Below are positions 1-9,783 of a stretch of 64,000 nt of DNA, in pieces. Source of the DNA: Deltaproteobacteria bacterium (GTDB lineage: Bacteria; Myxococcota; B64-G9). Position numbers and translations under genes: made by a program. Every line of letters begins with the position of its first letter. The stretch's first letter is position 1. The stretch lies in contig JAFGRB010000033.1 of the NCBI GenBank assembly GCA_016935365.1, positions 1-64,000 on the forward strand, in the 5' to 3' direction. The notes below the pieces were generated by a model that had not been told where the DNA came from, made no database searches, and was given only the letters and a program-made list of their open reading frames with translations.

Positions 1-197
1 AGGCAGGCGCCGCCGTCCTCGTGATAGCCCGGAAGGCACGCCCCGCAGACCGCCACCTCGCCCGAGCCGTCGCACTCGCGGTGCTGCTCGCCGCAGCGCA
101 GATCCTCGCAGGTGGCTGCCGGGGTCGACTCCGAGCCGCAGCCGGCCGCCGAGGCCAGCAAGGCCCACCCGAGGCCGATACGCAAACCGTGTCTCAT
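1..197 (-). CDS. Putative lipoprotein, N-terminal part (gene runs off window start)
   Basis: Reverse-strand translation MRHGLRIGLGWALLASAAGCGSESTPAATCEDLRCGEQHRECDGSGEVAVCGACLPGYHEDGGAC; lipobox-like AAGC and Cys-rich EGF-like spacing. Confidence 0.65.
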   Translation of the reverse strand, partial: MRHGLRIGLGWALLASAAGCGSESTPAATCEDLRCGEQHRECDGSGEVAVCGACLPGYHEDGGAC

Positions 198-272
198 GAC
201 ACACCCCTCGCCTCTGGATTCCTGGCTGAAATGCTAGCACGGGACCGGCTCGCGGACTAGAATGAGCCTGAA

Positions 273-437
273 ATGGAGGAGCAAGCGGAAAGCCGAGCTC
301 GCGCCGGTCCTCGGGCGCCGGATGCCGCCACGGTGCGCAAGCGGCTCGCGCAGTGCGCTCGGCTCAGCGCTTTCTGCCTGTACCTGCAGAGAGCCGTGAG
401 CGAGGCCCGCAAGGACGGATCGAGCCATGAGCGATGA
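273..437 (+). CDS. Small hypothetical protein (54 aa), stop overlaps start of next gene
   Basis: ATG at 273, in-frame TGA at 435-437; overlaps ATG 427 of the nucleotidyltransferase-like gene. Confidence 0.5.
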   Translation: MEEQAESRARAGPRAPDAATVRKRLAQCARLSAFCLYLQRAVSEARKDGSSHER

Positions 438-948
438 TCGGCTGCTGGTGGTCGCCGAGCGACTGGCGGGTGTCCTGGGCGAGCAGTGTGTGTTGATCGG
501 CGGCCTGGCTGTGGCCGCCTGGGGACACGTGCGGGCGACCCGCGATGTCGGCTTTGCCTCGCGCGTGGACGCCTCTCTGATCCGGGAGCGACTGGCGAAG
601 GCAGGCATCCCGAACGAGCTACGGACGGGCGACCCGTTTGGGGGCGATCTCGAGTGGGTCGTGCACGGTACGCTCGACGAGGTGCCGTTCGAGATCCTGG
701 CACCGCCGATGCCGGTCGACTGGGATGCCGCGAGCGAGATCGACATGCCGGACGGGTGTGTGATCCGCTTGGTGGGGCTGCGCGATCTGCTGCGCCTCAA
801 GATCGGAGCAGGCGGCCCGCGCGATCTCTGGGATGTGGCCTCGCTGCTCAAGTCCTACCCGGAGGAGAGGGATGTGGCGCTCTCGGAAGCCGAGAGACAG
901 GGGCGGCGCGAGGCGCTGATCGAGTGGCTGAACGATCCCCGCCTGTGA
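427..948 (+). CDS. Nucleotidyltransferase-like protein (AbiEii/MNT-like fold)
   Basis: LIGGLAVAAWGHVRATRDVG.. matches the GG..W..R.T.D pattern; LRDLLRLKIGAGGPRDLWDV typical C-terminal part. Confidence 0.65.
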   Translation: MSDDRLLVVAERLAGVLGEQCVLIGGLAVAAWGHVRATRDVGFASRVDASLIRERLAKAGIPNELRTGDPFGGDLEWVVHGTLDEVPFEILAPPMPVDWDAASEIDMPDGCVIRLVGLRDLLRLKIGAGGPRDLWDVASLLKSYPEERDVALSEAERQGRREALIEWLNDPRL

Positions 949-958
949 TCTGTCGAGC

Positions 959-3900
959 TCAGGGCGCTTTGCGGACCAGCTCGAAGCCGTCGAGCCGCAT
1001 GCCGGCTGCGCGCTCCGCTTCCTCGAGCAGGGCGGTGGGATCGCTCTCCCCGACCGAGAAGTCGAGCGGGTAGAGCACGAGCTCCTTGAAGTCCGTCACG
1101 GCCAGCTTGCGGCTGTCCGGGGAGAAGGCGACCGTGGTCACACCGCCGGCTGCGCGCAGGCGCAGCAGGGGCTTGCCGCTCGTGAGCTCCCAGACGATGG
1201 CCAGGCGATCGTCGCTCCCGGTGGCCAGAAAGCGGCCGTCCGGCGAGAGCGCCGCCTTGTTGACCCACTGCTTGTGACCGGCGAAGCGGCGGATCTCGGC
1301 CCCGCTGGCCGCGTCCCAGAGGATGGCCAGCCCGTCCTTGCCCGTCGAGACGAGCACGCGCCCGTCCGGCGCGTACTGGACGCTCGTCGCCCAGTCGCTG
1401 TGACCGGCCAGGGTCTTCAGCACTCTGCCCGCTCTCCAGTCCCAGATCCGGACCTTGTGATCCCCGCAGGCCGTGGCCAGGTGCTGGCCGTCGGGTGAGA
1501 ACGACACGTCCCAGACCCACTCGCCGTGACCGCCGAGCAACCCGACCCGCTCGCCGCTCTCGATGCGCCAGATCCTCGCCTTGTCGTCCCGTGCGCCGCT
1601 CGCGAGCAGGCGCCCGTCCGGCGAGAAGTCGATGCCGTAGCTGCCGTTGGTGACTCCCCGGAAGAGCTGCACGGTCTTGCCGGTGCGCGCGTCCCAGACG
1701 CGGACCGTGCCGTCCAGGGAAGACGAGGCGAGGTGCACGCCGTCTGCGGAGAAGGCGACCGGGTAGATCCCGTTCGTGTGTCCCTGCATCCTCCGGATGA
1801 GGCGACCGTCCGCGGTCCACAGCCTGACCAGCCGGTCCCAGCAGCCGGTCGCCACGCGCGCGCCGTCGGGGGAGAACCCCACGCCGTAGACCCAGTCGCT
1901 GTGAAGCAGACGGGTGGGACCGCCCTCGGACTCGAGCCGCCAGAGGCGCACGCGGTGGTCCCTGCCCGCAGAGGCCAGCAGGCCTCCGTCAGGGCTGAAG
2001 GCGACCGAGTCCACCGTGTCGTCGTGGGCCTCGAGCGTATCGAGCAGATCGCCGCTACCCGCGTCCCAGATGCGCACGGTCCGGTCTGCCCCGCACGAGG
2101 CCAGGCTTCGGCCGTCTGCGGAGAAGACGCTCTGGCTCACGAAGTCGCGGTGGCCGGTCAAGCTCACCAGCAGCTTGCCGCTCTCGCTGTCCCAGATCCG
2201 GGCCAACTTGTCGTAGCTGGCGCTCGCCAGCTTGCTGCCATCCGGCGAGAAGACCACCCTGTAGACCGCATCCCTGTGGCCGGTCAGGCAGCGCTCCTTC
2301 TTGCCGCGCGCCGCATCCCAGATGCAGGCGGTCTTGTCCCAGCTCCCGCTGGCGAGCCGGCGGCCGTCGGGCGAGAAGGCGAGCCCCCAGACTTGATCGC
2401 CGTGCGCGGCGATCGTCCGCACGGGACGCTGCTTGCCGATCTCCCAGACGACGATCCGGCCGGCGTGATCGCCCGCGACCACGCGCTCCCCGTCGGGCGA
2501 GCAGGCCACTGAGTGGATCGGGGCGCGCGTGGACTGCGTCTGGAAGACGGGCTCCGAAACGTCGAGCCGCCAGACCTTGACGCGACCGTCCCGGCTGCCG
2601 GTGGCGATGTGCGCCGCGTCCGGAAACCAGGCCAGGCTCCAGATGCGATCGCCGTGGGCCTGGACCTGGACAGCGATCCGCCTGCCGGCCACCTCGTAGA
2701 CGATGAGCTGCCCGGCGGCGTTGCAGGTCGCCAGGTGCCGGCCATCGGGCGAGAAGGCGAGCTGGGTGACGCACTCGGATTGCGCGAGGTCCTCCACCAG
2801 CTCCGAGACGCGCCGGCTGCGCGCGCGGTAGAGATGGGAGATCGCGTCGACGAGCAACATCTCGTGACCCGCGTGCGAGCTGGACCAGTCCGGGTCGAAG
2901 ACGGAGCTCTTTCTGTTGCCGGGGTTATAGACCAGCGATGCCGCAGCGTAGATCCGGCCCGCCAGGTAGTCTCGCTCCTCGATCAGGTGTCCGGCGCGCT
3001 TGGCGTGGGCCTGGGCCAGGTGGAAGTGGCTGTGGAGCCTCTGCTCGTGCTCCTCGGCCCGGGCCAGGGACTCCGCTCGCCGGGCATCCACCTCTCCCCG
3101 GTAGAGGATCGAGATGAAGACCAGCGAGGCGATGATCGTGGCGAGCAGCAGCAGAGAGGCCGAGAGGACCGCCTTGTTCTTGCGGGCGAAGCGGCGCAGC
3201 AGCTCCCAGGAGCCATAGTCGTAGGCCGCGACGCGCTCGCCGGTCATGTAGGCCCGCACGTCACCGGCCAGATCCCGCGCGCTGGCATAGCGGGACCGAC
3301 GGTCCACTCGCATGGCCTTCTCGACGATGGCCGCCAGCTCGGGCGCGGCCTCGGGGCAGAGCTCGCGGACGGTCTTCCGGCGGCCGCGGACCACGCGCTT
3401 GAGGATCTCCTTGCCCGTTCGTCCGGTGAAAGGCGGATGCCCGGTCAGGATCTCGAACAGGACCGCACCCAGACCCCAGATGTCGCTGCGCTCGTCGATC
3501 AGCTCGTACTGGCCCTGCGCCTGCTCCGGGCTCATGTAGGCCGGCGTGCCGAGGGCCAGGCCGACCGCGGTATGCGAACCGCTGTCCTCGAGGTAGAGCT
3601 CGATCCCGCGAGCGATGTCCTTGCTCCGGACGTCCTTCACGCCGCTCACCTTGGCCACGCCCCAATCCAGCACCACCGTCTCGCCGAACTCGCCCACCAT
3701 CACGTTGGCGGGCTTGAGATCGCGGTGGATGACACCCCGGCTGTGGGCATAGGCGATGGCGTTGCACAGGTCCAGGAAGTGGCCGAGCAAGGACAGGCGC
3801 TCCGGCAAGCTCTCGCAGGCTTGCAGCGCTTCGGCCAGCGACTGACCGCGCACCCAGCGCATCGTGTAGTACAGGGTGCCGTCCGGATGCCGGCCCAGCT

Positions 3901-4300
3901 CGTAGACCGGGACGATGTTGGGGTGCTCGAGCTGGCCGGTGATCTTGGCCTCGCGCAGGAAGCGCTCGGGCCGCTGCATGCTGGTCGGGTGCGAGCCGGA
4001 CTGGCTGCCGGCGCTGCGCTTGGCCAGCAGTTCCTTCATGGCGATCTCGCGGCCCACCTGGCGATCGAAGGCCAGCAGCACCCTGGCCTGGCCCCCTTGC
4101 CCGATCTGCTTGCCCTTGTAGTACTGGCCGGTCCGCTCCTGGGGCACGTTCTCCAGCGCGTGCGGATCCTCGATGGCCTGCCGGCCGCGCTCGCGGGCCA
4201 GGGAGTCGTCCGAGCGGCCCGGGCCCAGGGAAGCGGCGTGGGTATCGAGATCCAGCTCGAGCGTGGCGCGGTTCTCGTCGGGTCTGGACCGGTCGCTCAT
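959..4300 (-). CDS. Serine/threonine protein kinase with C-terminal WD40 repeat propeller(s)
   Basis: Kinase motifs IGQGGQARVLLA, HRDLKPANVMV, LDWGVAK, GTPAYMSPEQA; TM segment; many 'VAFSPDGRxLASGxxDxxVRIWD' WD40 repeats. Start MSDRSRPDEN at 4300. Confidence 0.92.
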   Translation of the reverse strand: MSDRSRPDENRATLELDLDTHAASLGPGRSDDSLARERGRQAIEDPHALENVPQERTGQYYKGKQIGQGGQARVLLAFDRQVGREIAMKELLAKRSAGSQSGSHPTSMQRPERFLREAKITGQLEHPNIVPVYELGRHPDGTLYYTMRWVRGQSLAEALQACESLPERLSLLGHFLDLCNAIAYAHSRGVIHRDLKPANVMVGEFGETVVLDWGVAKVSGVKDVRSKDIARGIELYLEDSGSHTAVGLALGTPAYMSPEQAQGQYELIDERSDIWGLGAVLFEILTGHPPFTGRTGKEILKRVVRGRRKTVRELCPEAAPELAAIVEKAMRVDRRSRYASARDLAGDVRAYMTGERVAAYDYGSWELLRRFARKNKAVLSASLLLLATIIASLVFISILYRGEVDARRAESLARAEEHEQRLHSHFHLAQAHAKRAGHLIEERDYLAGRIYAAASLVYNPGNRKSSVFDPDWSSSHAGHEMLLVDAISHLYRARSRRVSELVEDLAQSECVTQLAFSPDGRHLATCNAAGQLIVYEVAGRRIAVQVQAHGDRIWSLAWFPDAAHIATGSRDGRVKVWRLDVSEPVFQTQSTRAPIHSVACSPDGERVVAGDHAGRIVVWEIGKQRPVRTIAAHGDQVWGLAFSPDGRRLASGSWDKTACIWDAARGKKERCLTGHRDAVYRVVFSPDGSKLASASYDKLARIWDSESGKLLVSLTGHRDFVSQSVFSADGRSLASCGADRTVRIWDAGSGDLLDTLEAHDDTVDSVAFSPDGGLLASAGRDHRVRLWRLESEGGPTRLLHSDWVYGVGFSPDGARVATGCWDRLVRLWTADGRLIRRMQGHTNGIYPVAFSADGVHLASSSLDGTVRVWDARTGKTVQLFRGVTNGSYGIDFSPDGRLLASGARDDKARIWRIESGERVGLLGGHGEWVWDVSFSPDGQHLATACGDHKVRIWDWRAGRVLKTLAGHSDWATSVQYAPDGRVLVSTGKDGLAILWDAASGAEIRRFAGHKQWVNKAALSPDGRFLATGSDDRLAIVWELTSGKPLLRLRAAGGVTTVAFSPDSRKLAVTDFKELVLYPLDFSVGESDPTALLEEAERAAGMRLDGFELVRKAP

Positions 4301-4449
4301 GCCCAGAGAGCCTAGCACAGGCAGGCCGTGCTGTCCGGATTCCGGACACGCGGGCCTCGGTCCCCGCCGCAAGACCTCGTAAACACGGGGCCGAGGAGCG
4401 TGGCGTGCTCCTTGCAAGCCAGAGAGCAGGGATGCCAGGGAGGTATGAG

Positions 4450-5988
4450 ATGCTGGCGCGTGTCTGCTCGAGCGCTGTCATCGGCGTGGACGCCTATCGG
4501 ATCGACGTGGAGGTGGATCAGTCCAGGGGCCTGCCCCACTTCGCCACCGTGGGGCTGGCCGAGGGCGCGGTTCGGGAGAGCCGGGTGCGAGTCGAGTCCG
4601 CCCTGCGCAACTGCAGCCTCGAGTTCCCGCGCCGCCGGATCACGGTCAACCTGGCGCCGGCCGACGTCCGCAAGGCGGGCACGGCCTTCGACTTGCCGAT
4701 CGCCCTGGGGCTGGTGTCGGCCTCCGAGCCCCTGGAGGCCGAGAAGCTGGCCTCGACGGTCGTGGTGGGCGAGCTGGGTCTCAACGGCGAGGTCCGGCCC
4801 GTCCCGGGTGTGCTGTCCATGGCGCTCATGGCCCGCAGCGAGGGAATCGGCGAGATGGTCTGCCCGGCCGCATGCGCCGCCCAGGCCTCGGTCGTCGGCG
4901 GGGTCCGCGTCCTGCCGGTCAACCACCTGCGCGAGGCCGTGCTGCACTTCGCCGGGGAGCGGGAGATCGAGCCGTTGTGGATCGACCCGGCTGAGGTGAT
5001 GAAGGAGCGGGGCGGGACGGCCGGCGTGGACTTCGCGGAGGTCAGGGGCCAGCAGCACGTCAAGCGCGCGCTGGAGGTCGCTGCGGCAGGAGGGCACAAC
5101 CTGCTGCTGGTCGGCCCGCCCGGGACCGGGAAGACCATGCTCGCCCGCAGGCTGCCGACCATCATGCCGGCCTTGAGCTTCGAGGAGGCGATCGAGACGA
5201 CCAAGGTCTACTCCATCATGGGCTTGACCCGCCCGGGCTCGGCCCTGGTGACGCGCCGGCCTTTTCGGGCGCCGCACCACACCGTCTCGGATGCGGGGCT
5301 GGTCGGCGGCGGCCCCGTGCCGCGGCCGGGAGAGGTGAGCCTGGCACACAACGGCGTGCTCTTCCTGGACGAGCTTCCCGAGTTTCGAAAGAACGTGCTG
5401 GAGGTGCTGCGCCAGCCGCTCGAAGACGAGCAGGTCACCATCGCCCGCGCATCGATGTCTCTCCAGTTTCCGGCCAAGATCATGCTGGTGGCTGCCATGA
5501 ATCCATGCCCCTGCGGATACCTGACGGATCCGGACAAGACATGCCTGTGCAGCCCCCAGTCCATCCAGCGCTACCGGGCACGCGTGAGCGGCCCGCTTCT
5601 CGATCGAATCGACATCCAGGTGGAAGTGCCGGCCGTGCCCTGCCGGGACCTGATGCGCCGGCCGACCGGCGAGTCCTCGGCGGTCATCCGTGGGCGCGTC
5701 GTCGCCGCGCGCCGGCACCAGTCCAGGCGTTTCCAGGACCTGCCGGGGGTCGCGTGCAATGCCCGCATGGGGCCCGCCAGCGTCCAGAAACACTGTGTCC
5801 TGGCCGATGCCGAGCGGGCGCTGCTCGAGCGGGCCGTGCGACAGATGGGCTTCTCGGCGCGGGCCTACGAGCGGATCCTCAAGGTGAGCCGGACGATCGC
5901 GGACCTGGAAGGTGCAGATCGGATCGCATCGACCCATCTGGCCGAGGCGATTCAGTACCGCTCGCTGGACCGGGATGCGATCCGTTGA
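4450..5988 (+). CDS. comM: YifB/ComM family Mg-chelatase-like AAA+ ATPase
   Basis: GVDAYRIDVEVDQSRGLPHFATVGL..., Walker A GPPGTGKTMLARRLPTIMP, FRAPHHTVSDAGLVGGG, NPCPCGY. Exact start uncertain (4405/4432/4450). Confidence 0.92.
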   Translation: MLARVCSSAVIGVDAYRIDVEVDQSRGLPHFATVGLAEGAVRESRVRVESALRNCSLEFPRRRITVNLAPADVRKAGTAFDLPIALGLVSASEPLEAEKLASTVVVGELGLNGEVRPVPGVLSMALMARSEGIGEMVCPAACAAQASVVGGVRVLPVNHLREAVLHFAGEREIEPLWIDPAEVMKERGGTAGVDFAEVRGQQHVKRALEVAAAGGHNLLLVGPPGTGKTMLARRLPTIMPALSFEEAIETTKVYSIMGLTRPGSALVTRRPFRAPHHTVSDAGLVGGGPVPRPGEVSLAHNGVLFLDELPEFRKNVLEVLRQPLEDEQVTIARASMSLQFPAKIMLVAAMNPCPCGYLTDPDKTCLCSPQSIQRYRARVSGPLLDRIDIQVEVPAVPCRDLMRRPTGESSAVIRGRVVAARRHQSRRFQDLPGVACNARMGPASVQKHCVLADAERALLERAVRQMGFSARAYERILKVSRTIADLEGADRIASTHLAEAIQYRSLDRDAIR

Positions 5989-6001
5989 TTCCGCTTGCCG
6001 C

Positions 6002-6922
6002 TCAGGGGGCGATCAGCCGCAGCGCCTTCGGCAACACGTCCAGCGAGATGGGGAGCTTGCCGGGCTGCTCGCCGTCCATGTCGATCAGCACCTCCGCGTC
6101 GCTGCTGGCCTCGACGTGCAGGCCGCGAAGGGATCGCACCTTGGGCAGATCGAGGTGGGTGCCCTGGTAGATGCGCAGACCCTGGGTGAGCATCTCGAGC
6201 TTGGAGAAGTCGCCCAGGATCACGACGTCGAACAGGCCGTCGTCGATCTCCGCGCCGGGCGCGACCCACATGCCGCCGCCGTGATACTGGCCGTTGGCGA
6301 CGGCCACGTTGTTGATGCACAGCGTCTCGTCGAAGTGATCGTCCACTTTGAGCCGGATGGTCTGGTTGCGGTAGAGCAGCATGGCCCGGGCCGTGCCGAG
6401 AAAGAACGACGCCTTACCGCCCAGCGCCTTGGATGAGCGATTGACCATCTCGTCGACCAGCCCGCCGATGCCGAAAGAAGTGATGTTGATGAAGTGGCGC
6501 CGGCAGGGGCGACCCGCTCCATCGAGAAAGGAAGCCCGGCCCACATCCACCGTCCGGAAATGCCCGCTCCGAAGGACGGGCAGACAATCCACCAGCTTGC
6601 GCCCGATGCCCAGGGTCTTTCGCAGATCGCCGCCCGTGCCCCGGGGCACGATGCCCAGCAGCGCTTCCGGGTTGATCGGCTCCTCTTCCTCGAAGAAGCC
6701 GTTGACGACCTCGTTGTAGGTGCCGTCTCCGCCGACGGCGATGATGCGCTCGGTTCCGGCGAGCAAGCCCTCGCGTACGATTTGGGTGGCGTCTCCGGAA
6801 GCGGTGGTGAACCGTTCGTCGAACTCATCCAGCGTGTTCTGCAACGCGGTCCGGATCGATGACCATTCCTGACCGGTCCTTCGATTGGCACTATGGGGAT
6901 TGATCACGACCAGGGTTTTCAC
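6002..6922 (-). CDS. Diacylglycerol/lipid kinase family protein
   Basis: VKTLVVINPHSANRRTG, GGDGTYNEVVNGF, PRGTGGDLRKTL; GTG start at 6922. Confidence 0.88.
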   Translation of the reverse strand: MKTLVVINPHSANRRTGQEWSSIRTALQNTLDEFDERFTTASGDATQIVREGLLAGTERIIAVGGDGTYNEVVNGFFEEEEPINPEALLGIVPRGTGGDLRKTLGIGRKLVDCLPVLRSGHFRTVDVGRASFLDGAGRPCRRHFINITSFGIGGLVDEMVNRSSKALGGKASFFLGTARAMLLYRNQTIRLKVDDHFDETLCINNVAVANGQYHGGGMWVAPGAEIDDGLFDVVILGDFSKLEMLTQGLRIYQGTHLDLPKVRSLRGLHVEASSDAEVLIDMDGEQPGKLPISLDVLPKALRLIAP

Positions 6923-6963
6923 ATCGCCTCCCTTTGCTCCGGCGCACCGCTCCTGGCGGGTCC

Positions 6964-9669
6964 TCAGTCGATCTCGCGGTAGCCTGTCACGGTCCACTGG
7001 CCACCGCGATGTGTGAATGTCACCTCGATCTCTTTGCGATCGGTCGGGCTCGAGAACAAGGACATGGGTTGCATGGCCCGTTGCTGGCTGGACTCGAACT
7101 CGGTGGCGCCAAAAGCGATGCGGGGATAGCTGCCGCCGGTCATCTGCCAGAGATCGTCTGCCTTGGCCTTGCTGAGGTGCTGGACCAGCCAGGGGAAGGT
7201 GGGTAGCTCCGGTGCCGAGTGTTTGCCGGAATCGAGCACCACCAGGCGCCGGAGCCGCTCGGGCAGAGTCTTCTCGACCATGGTCGCATAGCTGAATGCG
7301 AGCACCTTGAGCAGATCCTCGTCCCGTCTCGACCGCGCCGGGGCTGCCAGGGGATTCTTGTCCTTGCCGTCCGGCAGCCCGTCCCCATCCGAGTCGCGGC
7401 GCCGTGCGTTCGTGCCCAGGTGCTTCTCCTCGAAGTCCGTGAGCCCGTCGCCATCCGCATCGGCGAAGAAGTCCTGCAGCTTGTGCTTGAACACGCGCTG
7501 GAGCGTCTTGAAGCGGGGGCGCGAGGGGTTTGGAGAGCGCGCGAAGGTGCGGGTCAGGGCGATTGTGATGGCGCGACCGCGCACCTTGAGCGAAAAAGTC
7601 GGGGGCGGGACCTGGCCCTGGGGATCCGCGAAGCTGGTCAGGCCGGAGAAGACCGGCTCGTGCCACGTCCTGCCGTCCGCCGACCAGGTCAGGAAGAGAT
7701 CCATGTGGTTGCCCAGCCGGTCTTCGGCGAACAGGACCCAAACGCGATCCTGGTCGACTTCCTTGGCATACGGGTGCTGGGAGGAGCGCGCGCCTTCCCA
7801 GAAGGCCATCAGCGGCAGCTTGGGGCGCTGTCGCAGGCTTGCCGAGCGCAGACCCTCCAGGAAACCGGCGATGGCAGTCGGAGAGCCGTCGGCGAGCAAG
7901 GAGGCTGAGGCCAGCCACGCGGTCCGATGCTCGGCCTCCAAGAGCGCGATCAAGGGCTCCACGCTGCCGGGCACCTGGAGACCTCTGGCCAGCGCGGCCG
8001 AGAGCCTCTGCAGGTAGGGGTCTTCGTTCTTGAGACCCCAGAGAATGCCTCGGCCGTACTCCGTCTTGCCCAAGCGGTAGAGCGCCCTCGCCAGCACGAG
8101 CCGGGTCCACATGGCCGACTCGGACTCGATCAGCGACTCCAGCTTCGTCACGTAGCTCCGATCCAGGCTGTCGAAGAAGCGCACCGTGGGTCCATCCGGC
8201 GCGGGCGGGGTCTCGCGGAGGCGATCCATGAAGTACAGCAAGGCGCTGTGACATCCCGTGTGGGCGAGCACGTCGAGCAGGAGCCGGCGCTTCTCTCCGC
8301 TGGCCTTGTCGAGGAGCCTGAGCACCCGCTCGGCCGTCGGCTCTCCCCCTGCGCCGAGCGCCAGGATGCAGAGCTCCATCTCGTCTCGTACCTCGCTGTT
8401 CTGGCGGCTCTCGCGGTAGAGCTGCTTGAGCTGGCCGAAGAGCGGCTGGACCATGGACGGCGAGCGGAGCAATGCCAGCCCTTTGTAGATTCCGCGCCGG
8501 GCCGCGACGTGCGTTTCGATCGTCAGCCGCTTGACGAGGGCCTTGACTGCGCCTTCGCTGCCCACATGGCCGAGGGTGACCGCCGCAGCGCTGCGGGTGA
8601 GCGGATCTTCATGCTGGAGTGCGGCCAGAACCCGATCGCGTTCGGATTCGAGACGTTGGTAGGAGATGGCGCGCAGTACTGCGCGGCGGACCAGGCTCGA
8701 GCGGTCGTCGAGCGCCTTGCCGAGGGCTTCGGCCAGCGCGGGCGACCCGGTCCCCGGCTTGAGCTTGGCAACGGTCGAGGCGCTGCCGAGGCGCACCAGG
8801 GTTCGGGCGTCGCCTAGCCCGCGCGCGCAGGCGAGGGCTGCCTTGCTCCCGTGGCCGGTCAGCCAGCGCATCGGACCGCGCGAGTGGCGCAAGGCGGCCT
8901 GGTCGCCGGTCGCCTGGACGAGCAGATCCAGAGCGCTGTCATCACCCAGACGCGAGAGCGCCTCGGCGGCCTGGAGCCGACTCTCCAGGCCCTTGCGCCC
9001 GAGCTCCGCAGAGCGCTTCAGAGTCTTGACGGAAGGGTCCTTCGCGCCCGGCAGCCAGGCGGCCTTGGGGATGTCGAGCAGGATGTCCTGCAGGATGCGG
9101 AGCTGCTTGTCCGGCTCGACCCCGAGCTTCCTCGCCGCGTAGGCTGTCCAGACCTTGTCCGTCGCATGCGTGAGACCCTTGATCTCCTCCAGCGACTTGC
9201 GAGCCGATGTCGAGCCGGAGTCGCCGAGGGCCCTCAGCGCGCGAATGCGCACGGCGTGGCTGTCGGAGCGGACCGCGTCGACGATGACGCCGACATAAGC
9301 GCCGTAGTTCATCAGGCAGAGGGACTTGGCTGCCTCGACGCGCACGGCCGGCGACGTGTCCGAGGTCATCTCGACGAGTTTCTCGCGGACCCCCTTGGTA
9401 TTGTAATGCCACAGCACGCCGGCTGCCTCGGCGCGCGGGATCTCCTGCTGGCTGTCCGCCAGCTTGAGCAAGGTCGGCAGGACGCGGGGATCGGAGATCC
9501 GGACGAAGACTGTCAGGGCCATCTCGTAGTCGCGGATGTCCTTGCCGCTCAGAAGCCGGGATGCCATCCAGGCCACCCGGTCGGTCTCCCCACGAGCCTG
9601 CGGTATAAACGAGCAGACGCACAGCGCGCAGGCGAGGGCGGACAGCTTGAGTCGTCCGGGAGCGGCCAT
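6964..9669 (-). CDS. Secreted HEAT-repeat protein with DxDxDG Ca-binding-type motif
   Basis: Signal peptide MAAPGRLKLSALACALCVCSFIPQARG; HEAT-like repeats; DADGDGLTDFEEKHLGTNARRRDSDGDGLPDGKDKNP. Confidence 0.8.
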   Translation of the reverse strand: MAAPGRLKLSALACALCVCSFIPQARGETDRVAWMASRLLSGKDIRDYEMALTVFVRISDPRVLPTLLKLADSQQEIPRAEAAGVLWHYNTKGVREKLVEMTSDTSPAVRVEAAKSLCLMNYGAYVGVIVDAVRSDSHAVRIRALRALGDSGSTSARKSLEEIKGLTHATDKVWTAYAARKLGVEPDKQLRILQDILLDIPKAAWLPGAKDPSVKTLKRSAELGRKGLESRLQAAEALSRLGDDSALDLLVQATGDQAALRHSRGPMRWLTGHGSKAALACARGLGDARTLVRLGSASTVAKLKPGTGSPALAEALGKALDDRSSLVRRAVLRAISYQRLESERDRVLAALQHEDPLTRSAAAVTLGHVGSEGAVKALVKRLTIETHVAARRGIYKGLALLRSPSMVQPLFGQLKQLYRESRQNSEVRDEMELCILALGAGGEPTAERVLRLLDKASGEKRRLLLDVLAHTGCHSALLYFMDRLRETPPAPDGPTVRFFDSLDRSYVTKLESLIESESAMWTRLVLARALYRLGKTEYGRGILWGLKNEDPYLQRLSAALARGLQVPGSVEPLIALLEAEHRTAWLASASLLADGSPTAIAGFLEGLRSASLRQRPKLPLMAFWEGARSSQHPYAKEVDQDRVWVLFAEDRLGNHMDLFLTWSADGRTWHEPVFSGLTSFADPQGQVPPPTFSLKVRGRAITIALTRTFARSPNPSRPRFKTLQRVFKHKLQDFFADADGDGLTDFEEKHLGTNARRRDSDGDGLPDGKDKNPLAAPARSRRDEDLLKVLAFSYATMVEKTLPERLRRLVVLDSGKHSAPELPTFPWLVQHLSKAKADDLWQMTGGSYPRIAFGATEFESSQQRAMQPMSLFSSPTDRKEIEVTFTHRGGQWTVTGYREID

Positions 9670-9783
9670 GGATTTCCTCCGACGGAACGAGATGCGAACC
9701 GCCCATCGGGCGGGGGGAGCTGAACGATATCGGGACAGAGTCTAGCGCTGCTGCTCTCCCGACGCAAAGAAATACCCTTCGGC

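Noticed and set aside
2513-4315. 600-aa plus-strand ORF
   Set aside because: Antisense of the Ser/Thr kinase domain; no recognisable domain
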